Shown here in pieces: positions 37,301-46,805 of a DNA stretch of 64,000 bases. Positions within the stretch are counted from its first letter, which is position 1. The number at the start of each line of letters is the position of its first letter. The notes beneath the pieces were generated by a model. That model worked only from the letters and a program-made list of their open reading frames with translations, did no database searches and had not been told where the DNA came from. Where the stretch lies: the NCBI GenBank assembly GCA_002633005.1, contig NMRA01000838.1:5245-69244 (forward strand), in the 5' to 3' direction. The position numbers were made by a program, and so were the translations under genes. The stretch comes from Phoronis australis (Eukaryota > Phoronida > Phoronidae).

Positions 37301-40300
37301 TTTCCTTTGACATTGTCAGGAGAAGCAGAAAATCTTTCTCCCAAACTCGCCTCCTTGTTACTTAGGTGTGGTGTGAACCTCTTATGGGAGCAATGCTCGA
37401 CGCTCGCAGATGAATTTGAAGCAAGCAAAGTGAAGATACTTAAGTCGACACCTGAAAGTATTATCGACTTCTTTAAGAATCTTAGTGTGGACACTGAAAC
37501 CTTACTAACAGTAGACGAAGTCATTGAAATTCTCCTGTACTGTAAACAAATTGGACAAAGTTTTGTCAACCGTCTAGAAGGCACACAGCTTCTTGTAGTT
37601 GAATCAGGAGACATGCAAGTCTTCTCCAAAGTCGTTCCGAGATACTTGTCATTGAACACGTTTTTGGTAACGGAGGATTACCTTGACAAATTTGTTCACA
37701 ATGAACTGATAAGACGCGTGTTTTCTCCACCTTCCCAGTTTCTTCGATCACCGATGTTCAAAGACGTTTCTCTTCATTGCTTATCACAAATGATGCCCAG
37801 CGAGTTAAAAGGTAAACCTGAGATACAGTCGGTTGAGAAATGGTGGCAATTGATGACCCGATTTTGGACTTTCGTCGGCGTGAAAGAAAAGAATGATCCC
37901 TATATGTCCCTCAGTCCTGTAGCGGATTTCTGTCTCATACCAGCATATCGCAAGACAAATGATCGCATCCTTGTCCAAATTAAAAGAGCAAAAACTGTAG
38001 TACTTCGTGACCCTAACATATCTTTTTCACACTTTGGAGTCCAATATTGTTTGGAATCATTGGACGTGCCTTTTCTGATCACTGACGCCAAATTTNACGT
38101 GAAGACAGAATGGAACAGATTGCTGACACGTCTTGTCATTGCTCATGCCTATGTGCGGCTGGTGGAGGAATTCAAAAAGCGAGTAGTTTGTTCTACAGAT
38201 TATGGTACTACCACTTTGACTCAATTACGAAAATATCTAAATTTGTTTCCTAAAACTAGAGACACCTCTGAAATAACTACATCCATTGTCCGAGAGTTTT
38301 ACAGAATCCTCGGTGACAAAGAACTTGATGCTTTACCGGTAGTCTTACGTAATCCCAACATCAGTGACAGTTGCTCTGTGACTTGGCTACCAGCACGTGA
38401 CAAGGGAGTAAACGGAGCCATGTTTTATAGCCTACCAATATCTACATTTTCTTTGCAATTGTCAGGAGAAGCAGAAAATCTTTCTCGCAAACTCGCCTCT
38501 TTGTTCCTTAAGTGTGGTGTGAACCTCTTATGGGAGCAATGTTCGACGCTCGCAGATGAATTTAAAGCAAGCAACGTGAAGATACTTAAGCTGGCACCTG
38601 AAACTATTATCGACTTCTTTAAGAATCTTAGTGTGGACACGGAAACCTTACTAACAGTAGACGAAGTCATTGAAATTCTCCTGTACTGTAAACAAATTGG
38701 ACAAAGTTTTGTCAACCATCTAGAAGGCACACAGCTTCTTGTAGTTGAATCAGGAGACATGCAAGTCTTCTCCAAAGACGATCCGAGATACTTGTCATTG
38801 AACACGTTTTTGGTAACGGAGGATTACCTTGACAAATTTGTTCACAATGAACTGATAAGACGCGTGTTTTCTCCACCTTCCCAGTTTCTTCGATCACCGA
38901 TGTTCAAAGACGTTTCTCTTTATTGCTTATCACAAATGATGCCCAGGGAGTTAAAAGGTAAATCTGAGATACAGTCGGTTGAGAAATGGTGGCAATTGAT
39001 GACCCGATTTTGGACTTTCGTCGGCGTGAAAGAAAGGAATGATCCCCATATGTCCCTCAGTCCTGTAGCGGATTTCTGTCTCATACCAGCATATCGCAAG
39101 ACAAATGATCGCATCCTTATCCAAATTAAAAGAGCAAAAACTGTAGTACTTCGTGACCCTAACAAATCTTTTTCACACTTTGGAGTCCAATATTGTTTGG
39201 AATCATTGGACGTGCCTTTTCTGATCACTGACGCCAAATTTTCTTGCAATGTTCTTTGGTCAGCTGTAAGCAGTATAGACAAGCCGTTAGATATATTGCA
39301 GGTTGCTGAACAATTGCGGAAGAGTAATGCCATCCAACGTAAACTCACAAGAGATCAGAGAACACGTTTCCTACAACATCTTTGCTCCATTAAGGAGCAT
39401 TTGGACAAGGACAGAATAAGACGCCTGCCACTATTCTGTACTAAAGGTGGATCAGTTGTGAGTATTGCGAATAAAAGAGCTGTGGTTCTTGGATCCGACA
39501 TACCATCCATAGATGCTCACTTGTGGGAAAATAACGCCAGTGTTGTCTTTCTGGACAGTACATTAAGTCAATCAGTTATAAAGTATCTTGGAATTGAGAC
39601 GATGGATGGCTCTGATCTGTATGTCAACTACATTCTACCACACTTTGGTAACATGTCGGGGAATGGAACACTTGAACATCTAATTTTCATTAAAGATGTC
39701 ATCAGCAGAAACTTGAGGAGAGATTATGAGAAGCGTGAATACTTTTTATCACAGTTGAGAAATGTGCGTTTCATTAAGAGTAAAGACGGGGTACTGTGTA
39801 AAGCTAGCAATTTCTTTGACTGGGAACGAGACATTTTTACAGAGATGTTGCAGAAACACTATTTCCCGCCAGAACCGTTCAAAAGCAACGAGTGGCATTC
39901 GTTTTTGGTGGATCTTGGACTGCAACAAAATGTTTCAAGTGATCAGTTTGTTAAGTTTGCAAAGGAAATTGCAATGCTTGACAGCAAACTTCAACATAAA
40001 ACCAAGCTTAGAAAGTCAAAATTGTTGACCAATTATCTTGCGGAAAATTATCAAAAACTTGGACCTGCCATCAGCCGTGTGAAAGACATACGGTTTGTTG
40101 CACAAACGGAAATGCCCGCAGGTATACTTAAAATGCAGGCGCGCTATAGTGACGAAAACTTCGGAAAATTCAATGGAGCTGTTCTTGGTAATATTAATGT
40201 TCATTTATGTTGGAGCTCCGCAGTTATCTTAGAGAGTAATCCACGCATAGACGAGAGTCTGGCTCTATCTTTGGGAGTATATTTACAGCCACCACCTTCT

Positions 40301-41536
40301 CTTGTCATCAGGCACTGCTCTAACCTGTGCTCCTCATTCCAGAAGCATAAGCTAACTGGTCACCAACAATCCTGGGGTACTGGTTTAATATCACGCGTTA
40401 TGGAGGAAATCTATAGATTTCTTGAAAATTCTGCCTTAACAGTTTCTGAGCAAGAGCAGCTTCGAAGTATTGCTTTTGTACTTGTTAGCGATCACAAAAC
40501 GTTTGTGTTACCGCGGCAAGTGGTGGAAGACATCACGGAAGAGCAGCAGATTATGCCATATCTTTTTAAACTACCTAGAGACTTAGATAGATATCACCGT
40601 TTATTTCTTGAGCTGGGGGCCAGTCGGAGCCTTAATGTGGATCTGATTGGAGAAGTGCTATACGAAATCAAGAAAGATGCAGGTGGAAACTCTCTTGACT
40701 GCGGAAAGGAGAAGAAAGCACACAAAGCTCTCTTGACTTTGTTAAGCTCTACGAGCACAGACATCCAAACGGCAAGTTTTAGTAGAGGCCTTTATTTACC
40801 AACGCGTGACATGAAGATGGTTCTAGCCAACGAATGTGTTTTCATCGACGACGAGCGAATTTACGAAGACGTCAAAAACAGCCTCCCCTACCCAGTACTG
40901 GCCGTTCCCCAATCAACTAACGTTGACTATAAAAACAAGATAGCCGTCATTAACGAACATTTTAGGCCGCTGATGTTATCTGATATCATGCATATGAAAG
41001 TGGAAACGGATGGCAAGTTAGTTAGCCAGGACCAGTCGAAGAATGCATTTGTTAAAAAGATTTATGCTCGACTGACAAGTGGCTTGTTTCATCGTGCAGT
41101 CGCTAGACTTATGTATCATGTCAACTTTAAGAAGAGACTGCCAGTCACAGGAGTCCTGAAAACTATGCAACAGAAATTTAGCACAGTTAAGGTTTTTGAA
41201 GCTGAAAAGGTCAGAGCGTTTTATGTCGACGCCGCTAGAGGAAAAAAAGTTTGTGAAAACAAAAACTGCACAGGTGTATCCTTCGATCGTGGCACAGGAT
41301 TTCCCTTGAAGGTTTATATCCAGTCAGATGGGCAAAAATCGGAGGTTTATAATTCTCTGGTAACCGGTATTGCACACTATTCCGGAGTCGATTTTGGTAT
41401 GCATGTATTACAACTGTTAGAGCTTGTAAAACTTGAAAACTCGCCCCGTGATTTTGATTTCCTTCTGGACAAGTACGAGATTCAGCGACTTCCTGCAATG
41501 GAAGATTCAGAACGACGTACCAAAACACGACGTTGA
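21256..41536 (+). CDS. Sacsin-like protein, six exons
   Basis: Exons 21256-21289, 21875-21957, 26019-26135, 31037-31184, 31883-33430 and 33723-41536 join in frame through GT/AG borders to give about 3247 codons. Residues 12-48 match the start of a sacsin repeating region, with PDDGQILK leading into the GHKL N-box ELIQNAEDA (40-48), then GPALYAFND (79-87) and the glycine loop VGRFGLGF (113-120). A second module has KEMLQNADDA (about 1358-1367) and TGQFGVGF (about 1430-1437). Known family: sacsin is a very large chaperone-like protein with Hsp90-type ATPase repeats. I see only two modules and no ubiquitin-like, DnaJ or HEPN domain, so this is a shorter sacsin-like paralogue rather than the orthologue. 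Residue 2102 falls on an N that joins two 381-residue near-copies. Without that duplication the protein would be about 2865 aa. Confidence 0.88.
21875..21957 (+). CDS. Sacsin-like exon 2
   Basis: The acceptor ATTACAG precedes FDIIQPSLIQQMRTIL and DQYPDDGQILK, which is the typical lead-in to the first sacsin ATPase module. The donor is AAG/GTACCA, phase 0. Exons 1 and 2 together give exactly 39 codons. Confidence 0.9.
21958..26018 (+). other. Sacsin-like intron 2
   Basis: A 4.06-kb intron. Its right half is mostly a TTAA-flanked mobile element (24020-25740). Open frames at 22108-22377, 23757-24041 and, on the - strand, 24445-24068 show no recognisable domain. Confidence 0.8.
24020..25740. mobile_element. 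1.72-kb TTAA-flanked inverted-repeat element
   Basis: TTAA (24016-24019) precedes AGGAGAATGCCACCC, and the complementary end GGGATGGCATTCTCCT precedes a second TTAA (25741-25744). TTAA target sites are typical of piggyBac and Kolobok elements. No transposase-like open frame is present, so the copy is non-autonomous. Inside, at about 25118-25240, a GC-rich unit of about 68 bp containing GAGCCACTGGCCGGGATA is repeated twice. Confidence 0.75.
26019..26135 (+). CDS. Sacsin-like exon 3 (N-box)
   Basis: The acceptor TTTTCTCAG precedes ELIQNAEDAKAKTIKF, with conserved E, N and D positions of the GHKL ATPase N-box. The donor is CAG/GTAAGC. The length is exactly 39 codons, phase 0 on both sides. Confidence 0.93.
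27171..27374 (-). repeat. Putative 3' LTR of the Gypsy fragment
   Basis: On the - strand it starts TGTGATGTATG directly after a purine tract AGGAGGAAAGAG and ends CGTAACA. It is 204 bp long and lies where a 3' LTR should be, downstream of the pol end. No matching 5' LTR was found in the window, so the borders rest on the polypurine tract and the TG...CA ends. Confidence 0.55.
27413..28480 (-). pseudogene. Ty3/Gypsy-type integrase, 3' pol fragment
   Basis: Reading from 28480 down, the frame starts at MPWVWPSKPWHR and continues into an integrase catalytic core. All three acidic residues can be placed: D in FLIVIDAHSKWPE, D in FVNDNGPQF, and E in SNGAAERMVQ. After 209 codons a TAG (27851-27853) interrupts the frame. 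The same frame then runs on for about 142 codons to 27413 with a C-terminal segment containing VVVLENGQVWKRHVDQM, typical of this retroelement group. Upstream of 28480 the zinc-binding part of integrase, RNase H, reverse transcriptase and gag are all missing, so the insertion is 5'-truncated. A single nonsense change in an otherwise open frame suggests a fairly young copy. It lies antisense within intron 3 of the sacsin-like gene. Confidence 0.9.
29468..29845. repeat. 189-bp tandem duplication
   Basis: 29468-29656 and 29657-29845 are identical except for one base (AATCTGACATG against AATCGGACATG). The repeated unit includes the left end of the neighbouring inverted-repeat element. Confidence 0.92.
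29805..30644. mobile_element. hAT-like inverted-repeat element
   Basis: The left end CAGTGGCGGATCTAGG pairs with the complement of the right end (CATAGGCAGATTTAGG) at most positions. CGATG flanks both sides directly (29800-29804 and 30645-30649). The interior has a G6/C6 hairpin near 29910-29930, long C tracts and a tRNA-like segment, but no transposase. The family call rests only on the terminus. Confidence 0.5.
30041..30112 (-). repeat. tRNA-derived (SINE-like) segment
   Basis: On the - strand, TGGTGCAGTGGTAAAGCAC fits a Pol III A box, and AGTTCTAGTCT about 45 bp further on is a degenerate B box. It cannot fold into a complete tRNA by eye, so I read it as a SINE head or decayed tRNA inside the surrounding element. 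Confidence 0.4.
31037..31184 (+). CDS. Sacsin-like exon 4 (glycine loop)
   Basis: The acceptor TACTATAG precedes GPALYAFNDATFGEEDW. The exon ends with VGRFGLGFKSVFHLT and one base of the next codon. The donor is ACAG/GTATTT, phase 1. It holds the ATP-lid glycine motif of the first GHKL module. Confidence 0.93.
31185..31882 (+). other. Sacsin-like intron 4
   Basis: A 698-bp intron containing TG and TCTG microsatellites (31312-31450). Nothing else recognised. Confidence 0.85.
31312..31450. repeat. TG and TCTG microsatellites
   Basis: A (TG)n run is followed by (TCTG)n with interruptions. Confidence 0.95.
31883..33430 (+). CDS. Sacsin-like exon 5
   Basis: The acceptor TTTTGTAG completes the split codon to D of HLTD. 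The exon encodes the rest of the first sacsin repeat, with LSGNMIGLLDPHERYF, GTLFRFPLR, FCFLPLPVE and the family motif LPIHVNGFFAID. The donor is TCTG/GTAAGT, phase 1. Confidence 0.93.
33723..41536 (+). CDS. Sacsin-like exon 6 (7.8-kb terminal exon)
   Basis: The acceptor TTTTTTTCAG completes a glycine codon. The exon then stays open to the TGA at 41534-41536. It holds a linker region, the second ATPase module from about 35800, FCFLPLPQ and LPVHINGHFALD typical of sacsin repeats, and a long C-terminal region. Positions 36951-38095 and 38097-39241 are two copies of equal length separated by the N at 38096. The C-terminus (about 41260-41536) shows no DnaJ or HEPN motif that I can recognise. Confidence 0.9.
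36951..39241 (+). repeat. Exact-length 1145-bp duplication across an N
   Basis: The copies are offset by 1146 bp (382 codons) with no indel. They end and begin exactly at the N. By hand count they differ at about 37 bases. About 28 of 381 residues differ, so most changes alter the protein. The geometry suggests two overlapping contig ends (alleles or paralogues) joined without merging. Confidence 0.9.
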
Positions 41537-42026
41537 TTGATGGGTTATGGCACTCACAGTCGACGAGACAATGGCCTACGTGTATGCAATCAATGTAGCT
41601 AGAATACACAGACTCCAGCGAGAATGGCAGTGATGGTTAACCCTGATATGTTTCCGAAAAAGTGAGTGTATTTGCATGCTATCGACGGGTATAAATTATG
41701 ACGTTCCAAAGATTAAAAATCATTACAAAAGTTCCTCAGATGAAGAAGCTGCCATGCAAATCATCCATTATCGGTTACAGGAGAATCACAAAAAATGACT
41801 GATGATCAGATCGACGGATTCGTGACAATTTTTATGCTGTGGTGACCGAATAATAACGTTTATAAAGTCTCTCGTTGCTTAGAGACCAGATACAAAATGT
41901 CTTCTCAATAGAGAGCGCATCTACGTATGCTTTGTATAGTCACTTCGAATAACAGAGAACGAGTGATATTGAGGTTCGTATAGTGTTCATCTGACTGGAC
42001 TGGATGTAATCTGAGCTCTTCAATAG
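41537..42026. other. 3' flank of the sacsin-like gene
   Basis: The 3' UTR should lie here. No clear AATAAA signal was found close to the stop. No other feature recognised. Confidence 0.4.
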
Positions 42027-42371
42027 CACGGGTGAGAAACAACATGACCGCTGGTCCTCTAAATCGGACTGACTCACCCAAAACAGGACCTCCGGGGATC
42101 AAATGGGACCGTCGCACCAGAAAATGGGACTGACGCACCTGAAAACATGACCGCCCCACCAGAAAACAGGACCGCAGGGGACTGAACATGACCTCGGGGG
42201 ATTGAAACCGCATATTGTCCGGCGGTCCTGTTTTCTGGTGGGGCGGTCATGTTTTTAGGTGCGTCAGTCCCATTTTCTGGTGCGACGGTCCCATTTGATT
42301 CCCGGAGGTCCTGTTTTGGGTCAGGCGGTCCGATTTAAGAGGACCGGCGGTCATGTTGTTTCTCACCCGTG
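42027..42371. mobile_element. 345-bp foldback element
   Basis: Two arms of about 150 bp (42027-42178 and 42218-42371) are inverted copies of each other. They begin CACGGGTGAGAAACAACATG and contain CAAATGGGACCGTCGCACC on both arms, with a short spacer of about 40 bp. AATAG flanks both sides (42022-42026 and 42372-42376), giving a 5-bp target duplication. Within each arm, blocks of the type GGACCG or TGACCGCC recur. Confidence 0.88.
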
Positions 42372-42509
42372 AATAGTACATGGTGTCTTCTCGATTCCTA
42401 CCTGGTGTCATCTCTGCAAGAGTGGGGTTACTCCAATGAGTCTCCTAAAAGACGTTGCATGTGTTGCAGTATTAAATGCGTGAGAATTTGGCATAAGTCA
42501 CCGCCATGT

Positions 42510-42700
42510 AAAAACATTCATACGCGCATTCACCCGTACATGAGTGTAAATTACGCACACGCATACACGTCGCATATATGCATGCATGCACAAATACAGA
42601 CACACAATAATGTACATAATACATACATACAAACATACATACACGCATACATACTTACGCACGTACATACACACGTACATTCTTATGTACGTACGCCTTT
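42510..42700. repeat. ACATAC-rich microsatellite
   Basis: A degenerate (ACAC/ATAC)n tract. The flanking open frames on both strands follow from it. Confidence 0.8.
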
Positions 42701-44844
42701 GTGTCTGTTTAAGATGATACTTATATTTTTAAGTGCGTGAAACATACTTTGTTTATTATAATTTTATAGTTATTATTGACGGATTTCAGGCATGGACTTT
42801 CGTACGCAAGAAACCCTATTCTTAGTTGTGGTTCTGTCTGGTGTTGAAGCTATCTCAGAGGATGACGGCAATTCTAATGAAAGTTTAAAATTTACACTGA
42901 AACTTGTTTACCTCTTAAATTCTAAATTTTCCTTAAGAATTGTGGTTTTAGACTTGCCATGCCTTGTTTTTTTTTTGTTTGTTACTTAATTCATGGTAAT
43001 CTGTAGTTTAGTCACCGAATTGCGCGGTTTCATACCTTCCAGTGGCCATCAAGAATTGCCACTGGTCATGCTCCAAAACCACAGAGGCATGTGCTCGAAG
43101 CACAGAATCATAGTCCTGTGAACTACAATGCCAAAGGTATGCATGCGAACTGCACAGTCAATTACATTCTTTCGTTTGGTTCTTCCAAAAGATAGGATGA
43201 TTTTGATTTTACGTTTGAACTTTACTTGAACATCAGAATTTGCGGTTTGTCCACTCCTGGTTTCTCAAATACAGATGATGTGGTTCGCACGTGTGATTCA
43301 ATGTTTCGAATGGATTATTCAGTGGCTGCGGCGTGCAATTCGAAAATCTTGCGTTGATGTATTTGTATTTGTATTATGGTTTTAAGTATTTTTTTCCCTA
43401 GTTTTCTAACACCTAAAATCCGGTATTAATGTTCGTCAATGTAGGGGTGGATGGGCATGCGCACGATTAATAGGTCGTAGTGTGTAGAGAAGTGCATGAC
43501 TTCTCGTCAGCTTTGAGATTTGACAAGAGATATTCAACGGCGAGTGAGCGACTAGAATTCGGATATACAGAGATGTGTGGTTGAAGAGTTCCCACTACAC
43601 CAATAACTGTGTGCGACGGAATCGATGAAAACAACATATGACGGCCGTTTTGCATGCTGCGTGGATACCTTTGAAGTTGCCGTTGCACCCTCGCCATGAC
43701 TTCTAATACGTTTTCATTTAGGGTAGTTTATTTAGAAATGTTTTGTGCTCGGTGGTAAACAAGTGTGTCATGCATGATTCGGAAAACTGGTCATTTGGTA
43801 TTACTTCTAGAAATTGTTTCTCTTCATGACTGTCTTTGATGCCAAGGTTCTCTGTTATCAACTGATCAAAAGTGAGTTTTACGCAGCCATCTTAAATTTT
43901 TGGCCTGCCTGTTTGTTGCACTGCATTTTACGAGACGTTAATATCATCTGTTTCAGCGGACATTGAATCTACATTGAATTCTCCAGTTTTAATGTTGTAA
44001 GCAAAGTAGCAATAAACCCGAGCTTGTTCCGTCGAAGAAACTAATTCTTGATTTTGTCAGGTGCTGCCGTAAAGGTGGTCTCAACTTGTACGTTACTAAA
44101 GGTGAAAAGTGATTCTAGTTCGTGCAAAAGATTTGGTAATCGGTAGAAACTCAAAATCATGCTTTGTGAATAACACAGTAACAAGTCAACTTGAAGAGCT
44201 CGGTCTCGAGCGATAACACAATGCCAGTTCTTTCCAAACTAAAAATCTTTTTTGAGCAAGAAATGTTTTAAGAATAATTTCATAATTGTAAATAGTGTTA
44301 ATCAAAGGTTGATTTTTGTGACGGAGGGTGGCCGAAATGAGTGTATGACTCCCGTATACGTATGACAGTTGTTCCGTTCTACATTGTAGTCAGGAAATTT
44401 TTGTGTGGTTGTCTGATTATTAAAATAAGACGTGTTTTTATTCATTGACATGTACCAAAATGTGTTTTGATTTGCTGTGTTTTTGTGATATATCCTCTGT
44501 ACTCATTGTCAATTCTATAAAGGAGATATAATGTACGCGCTAACATTCTGACAATTTTCCTTATATGCTGCTGTACGTGACTGTTTTACATGTGTTTGCA
44601 GGGCTATTAAAAGGCTTTGAAAAGCAACTGAATGACTTTGTATATTGTACTCAACATTTTCAGGAAAACTTTAATTCTCCTCATCTCCTCACAAAATCCC
44701 AACGTTATTCCCATTTCAAGTTTCCTCCGGACAAAAATGACGCCTCCTGGATGATGTTTAGAAGACTTCGCGAACATTTTTCCTTCGAAAATTGTGGTTG
44801 GTTGCGATCATAGACATCTTAATACTATGTTTGCGACACCCTGG
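42701..44844. other. Non-coding stretch, no gene recognised
   Basis: Short open frames at 42792-42989, 43697-43467 (-) and 44565-44813 have no recognisable domain. Confidence 0.4.
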
Positions 44845-45083
44845 CAGTAGCGTGCAGAGGTTTGGTGACTCTGGGCGAACTTTTATTGGATTCCCCTCTT
44901 CCCTCTACTCAACTGGACCCTACTACGAAGAAAAATGAAAAAAATAAAACATAAAATATCGACTTTATTCAACTTAACTGCAAATCAGTCACAATTTCAA
45001 GCAGTTTCGTAGTGATTGGATGGATCCCCCACGATGTGGATGCCCGGGGCCCTCGCTCCATCCCCCCCTTCTACACGCTACTG
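44845..45083. mobile_element. 239-bp hAT-like MITE
   Basis: The ends CAGTAGCGTGCAGAGG and the complement of the right end (CAGTAGCGTGTAGAAGG) match closely. CACCCTGG (44837-44844) and CATCCTGG (45084-45091) form an 8-bp target duplication with one mismatch. Both the length of the duplication and the CAGT.GCG terminus are typical of hAT elements. Confidence 0.78.
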
Positions 45084-45783
45084 CATCCTGGATCCGTCAC
45101 TGGGAATTACCTTCGCTGATACGATTGATGCCACCTCAGCCTTAATAAACAATCATACCTGCGGAATGCTTTGATCAAAATAAGAGGGCAACAGATTTCT
45201 AAAAAATTGGGGTGTGCATCATTAATCGGACCCTTTGATAGGACGATGATTGACAATGAGTTACTTATGTAAAGGAAACTAGCAGATTAAAAAATAATCA
45301 TATTCTGATGGTAATGATCATACCAAGTTTCACGACCATCCTACAGGACGCATGAAACTTTATTTGCGGAGGTTCCACACATTTCTCCAAAAAGACGCAA
45401 AGTAGTCGTTGTTTACGACATAGGAATACATTACAAGCAATTTTTTAGAGTTGACCAGGGTTACAGGTGACGATTTTGTTTTAGAGGGCTTGTCCCTGTC
45501 TATTAACAGGCCAAAACCGGGTTTAGTATCCATTTAATAGAGAAAACGTGTTGAGTTGTGTTTTTGTTAGTAAGGTGTTAAGTCCTACTTTGAGGAGTTA
45601 GACCTCATGCATGAATTCTGATCCTCTACTAAGGCCTAAGGATAGGTTTTGAGTTTTTTAAACATCCCTCTGACTTCAATTTTGCATACGTTTTTGCAAC
45701 CGTTTTAATAGCTTTTTGAGTAAATGGATGTCTGCAACATTACAAAACACAATTCTTATATCACATCTAACGGTTTACTTTAA
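45084..45783. other. Non-coding stretch, no gene recognised
   Basis: Nothing supported apart from the TTAA that opens the next element. Confidence 0.4.
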
Positions 45784-46370
45784 AATTCGACAGAAGCTTT
45801 CGAAGGTCTTTGTGTTGACCCTGTCTTCTTCTTCTTCAGTGTGGTGACGCTGTTTGTAGTTGTTCTTCTTGATCTTAAGTTCTCGTACGCGCGAACTTGG
45901 GATGCAATAGGAAACCTCACACGACAACGTTCACGTTGAAAAACATTTGCACTGCACTAAAGCAAAAATCATATTAATAAGAAAATGTAAGTTTTTGACA
46001 AACCTACGTTGTTTTATTTTCAAGTACTGGCGATCTTATTCACCAAACAATAACTTATTAACCATTCACATATTTTTCCGATTTTACTTTAATGATTGCT
46101 TGATTCCAAGTTCCCGCATACGCGATCTTGAAATTAAGCAGGATGCGAAATTCCTGTCATAAGCGCGGAAAAGTGTTATTTTCATTTGTTAGCAAGTGAG
46201 AATAACGCAGATAGCATGAAGATGATGAATCCATCTCCATCAAAGAAATGTGTGTGGAATGAGCGGGGATGAAGGAGGTTATAAACTTCTCTGCGTCTAC
46301 ATACGGCGCCACCTACGCTAACGAAGAAGGCTTAGTCGTCACCAAGGCCTTCGAAAACTTGTGACGATTT
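45784..46370. mobile_element. 587-bp TTAA-flanked inverted-repeat element
   Basis: TTAA (45780-45783) precedes AATTCGACAGAAGCTTTCG, and the complement of the right end reads AAATCGTCACAAGTTTTCG before TTAA (46371-46374). The inverted repeats continue for about 65 bp through a CGAAGG.C block and a GAAGAAG-type block. No coding capacity. Its ends do not resemble those of the element at 24020, so it is a different family. Confidence 0.6.
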
Positions 46371-46805
46371 TTAAGGTATATCCTCGGTAGCCTTGGTACA
46401 AAGCTGTATACTAAATATGCACCGATGTAGGTAAAACAGTGGTAAGATAACATCTGACACAAATTTAGTGTCATTAAAAACTACAGTCTTCCTTGAGTAA
46501 ACTAAATTATTTAACGGTGTGGCCAGTTTATTTTCAGCCAATTTTTCAATGAACTGTTGTTCTTTCACGAGGTTGCATACAGGTCATAACAAATTATCGG
46601 AGCTGATTTCACTTCATTATAAGTTTTTTAGAATTTTGATACCGAAAAACCGAATTTCAGAAGAAATTTTGCTGCTGCCAAGCTGTCATCATTTCCGGAG
46701 AGATGTCACAAAAATTTAGCAAATGGCGGGTGCGCGTGACAGGAGCGTACTGTTTTAAAAACGACGGCATACTTTTCATTGTTAACTAACGTAGAAAATA
46801 AATCT
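46371..46805. other. Non-coding stretch
   Basis: Nothing recognised, apart from TTTTCATTGTTA (46773-46784), which recurs in the same orientation at 51014-51025 beyond the next element. Confidence 0.4.
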
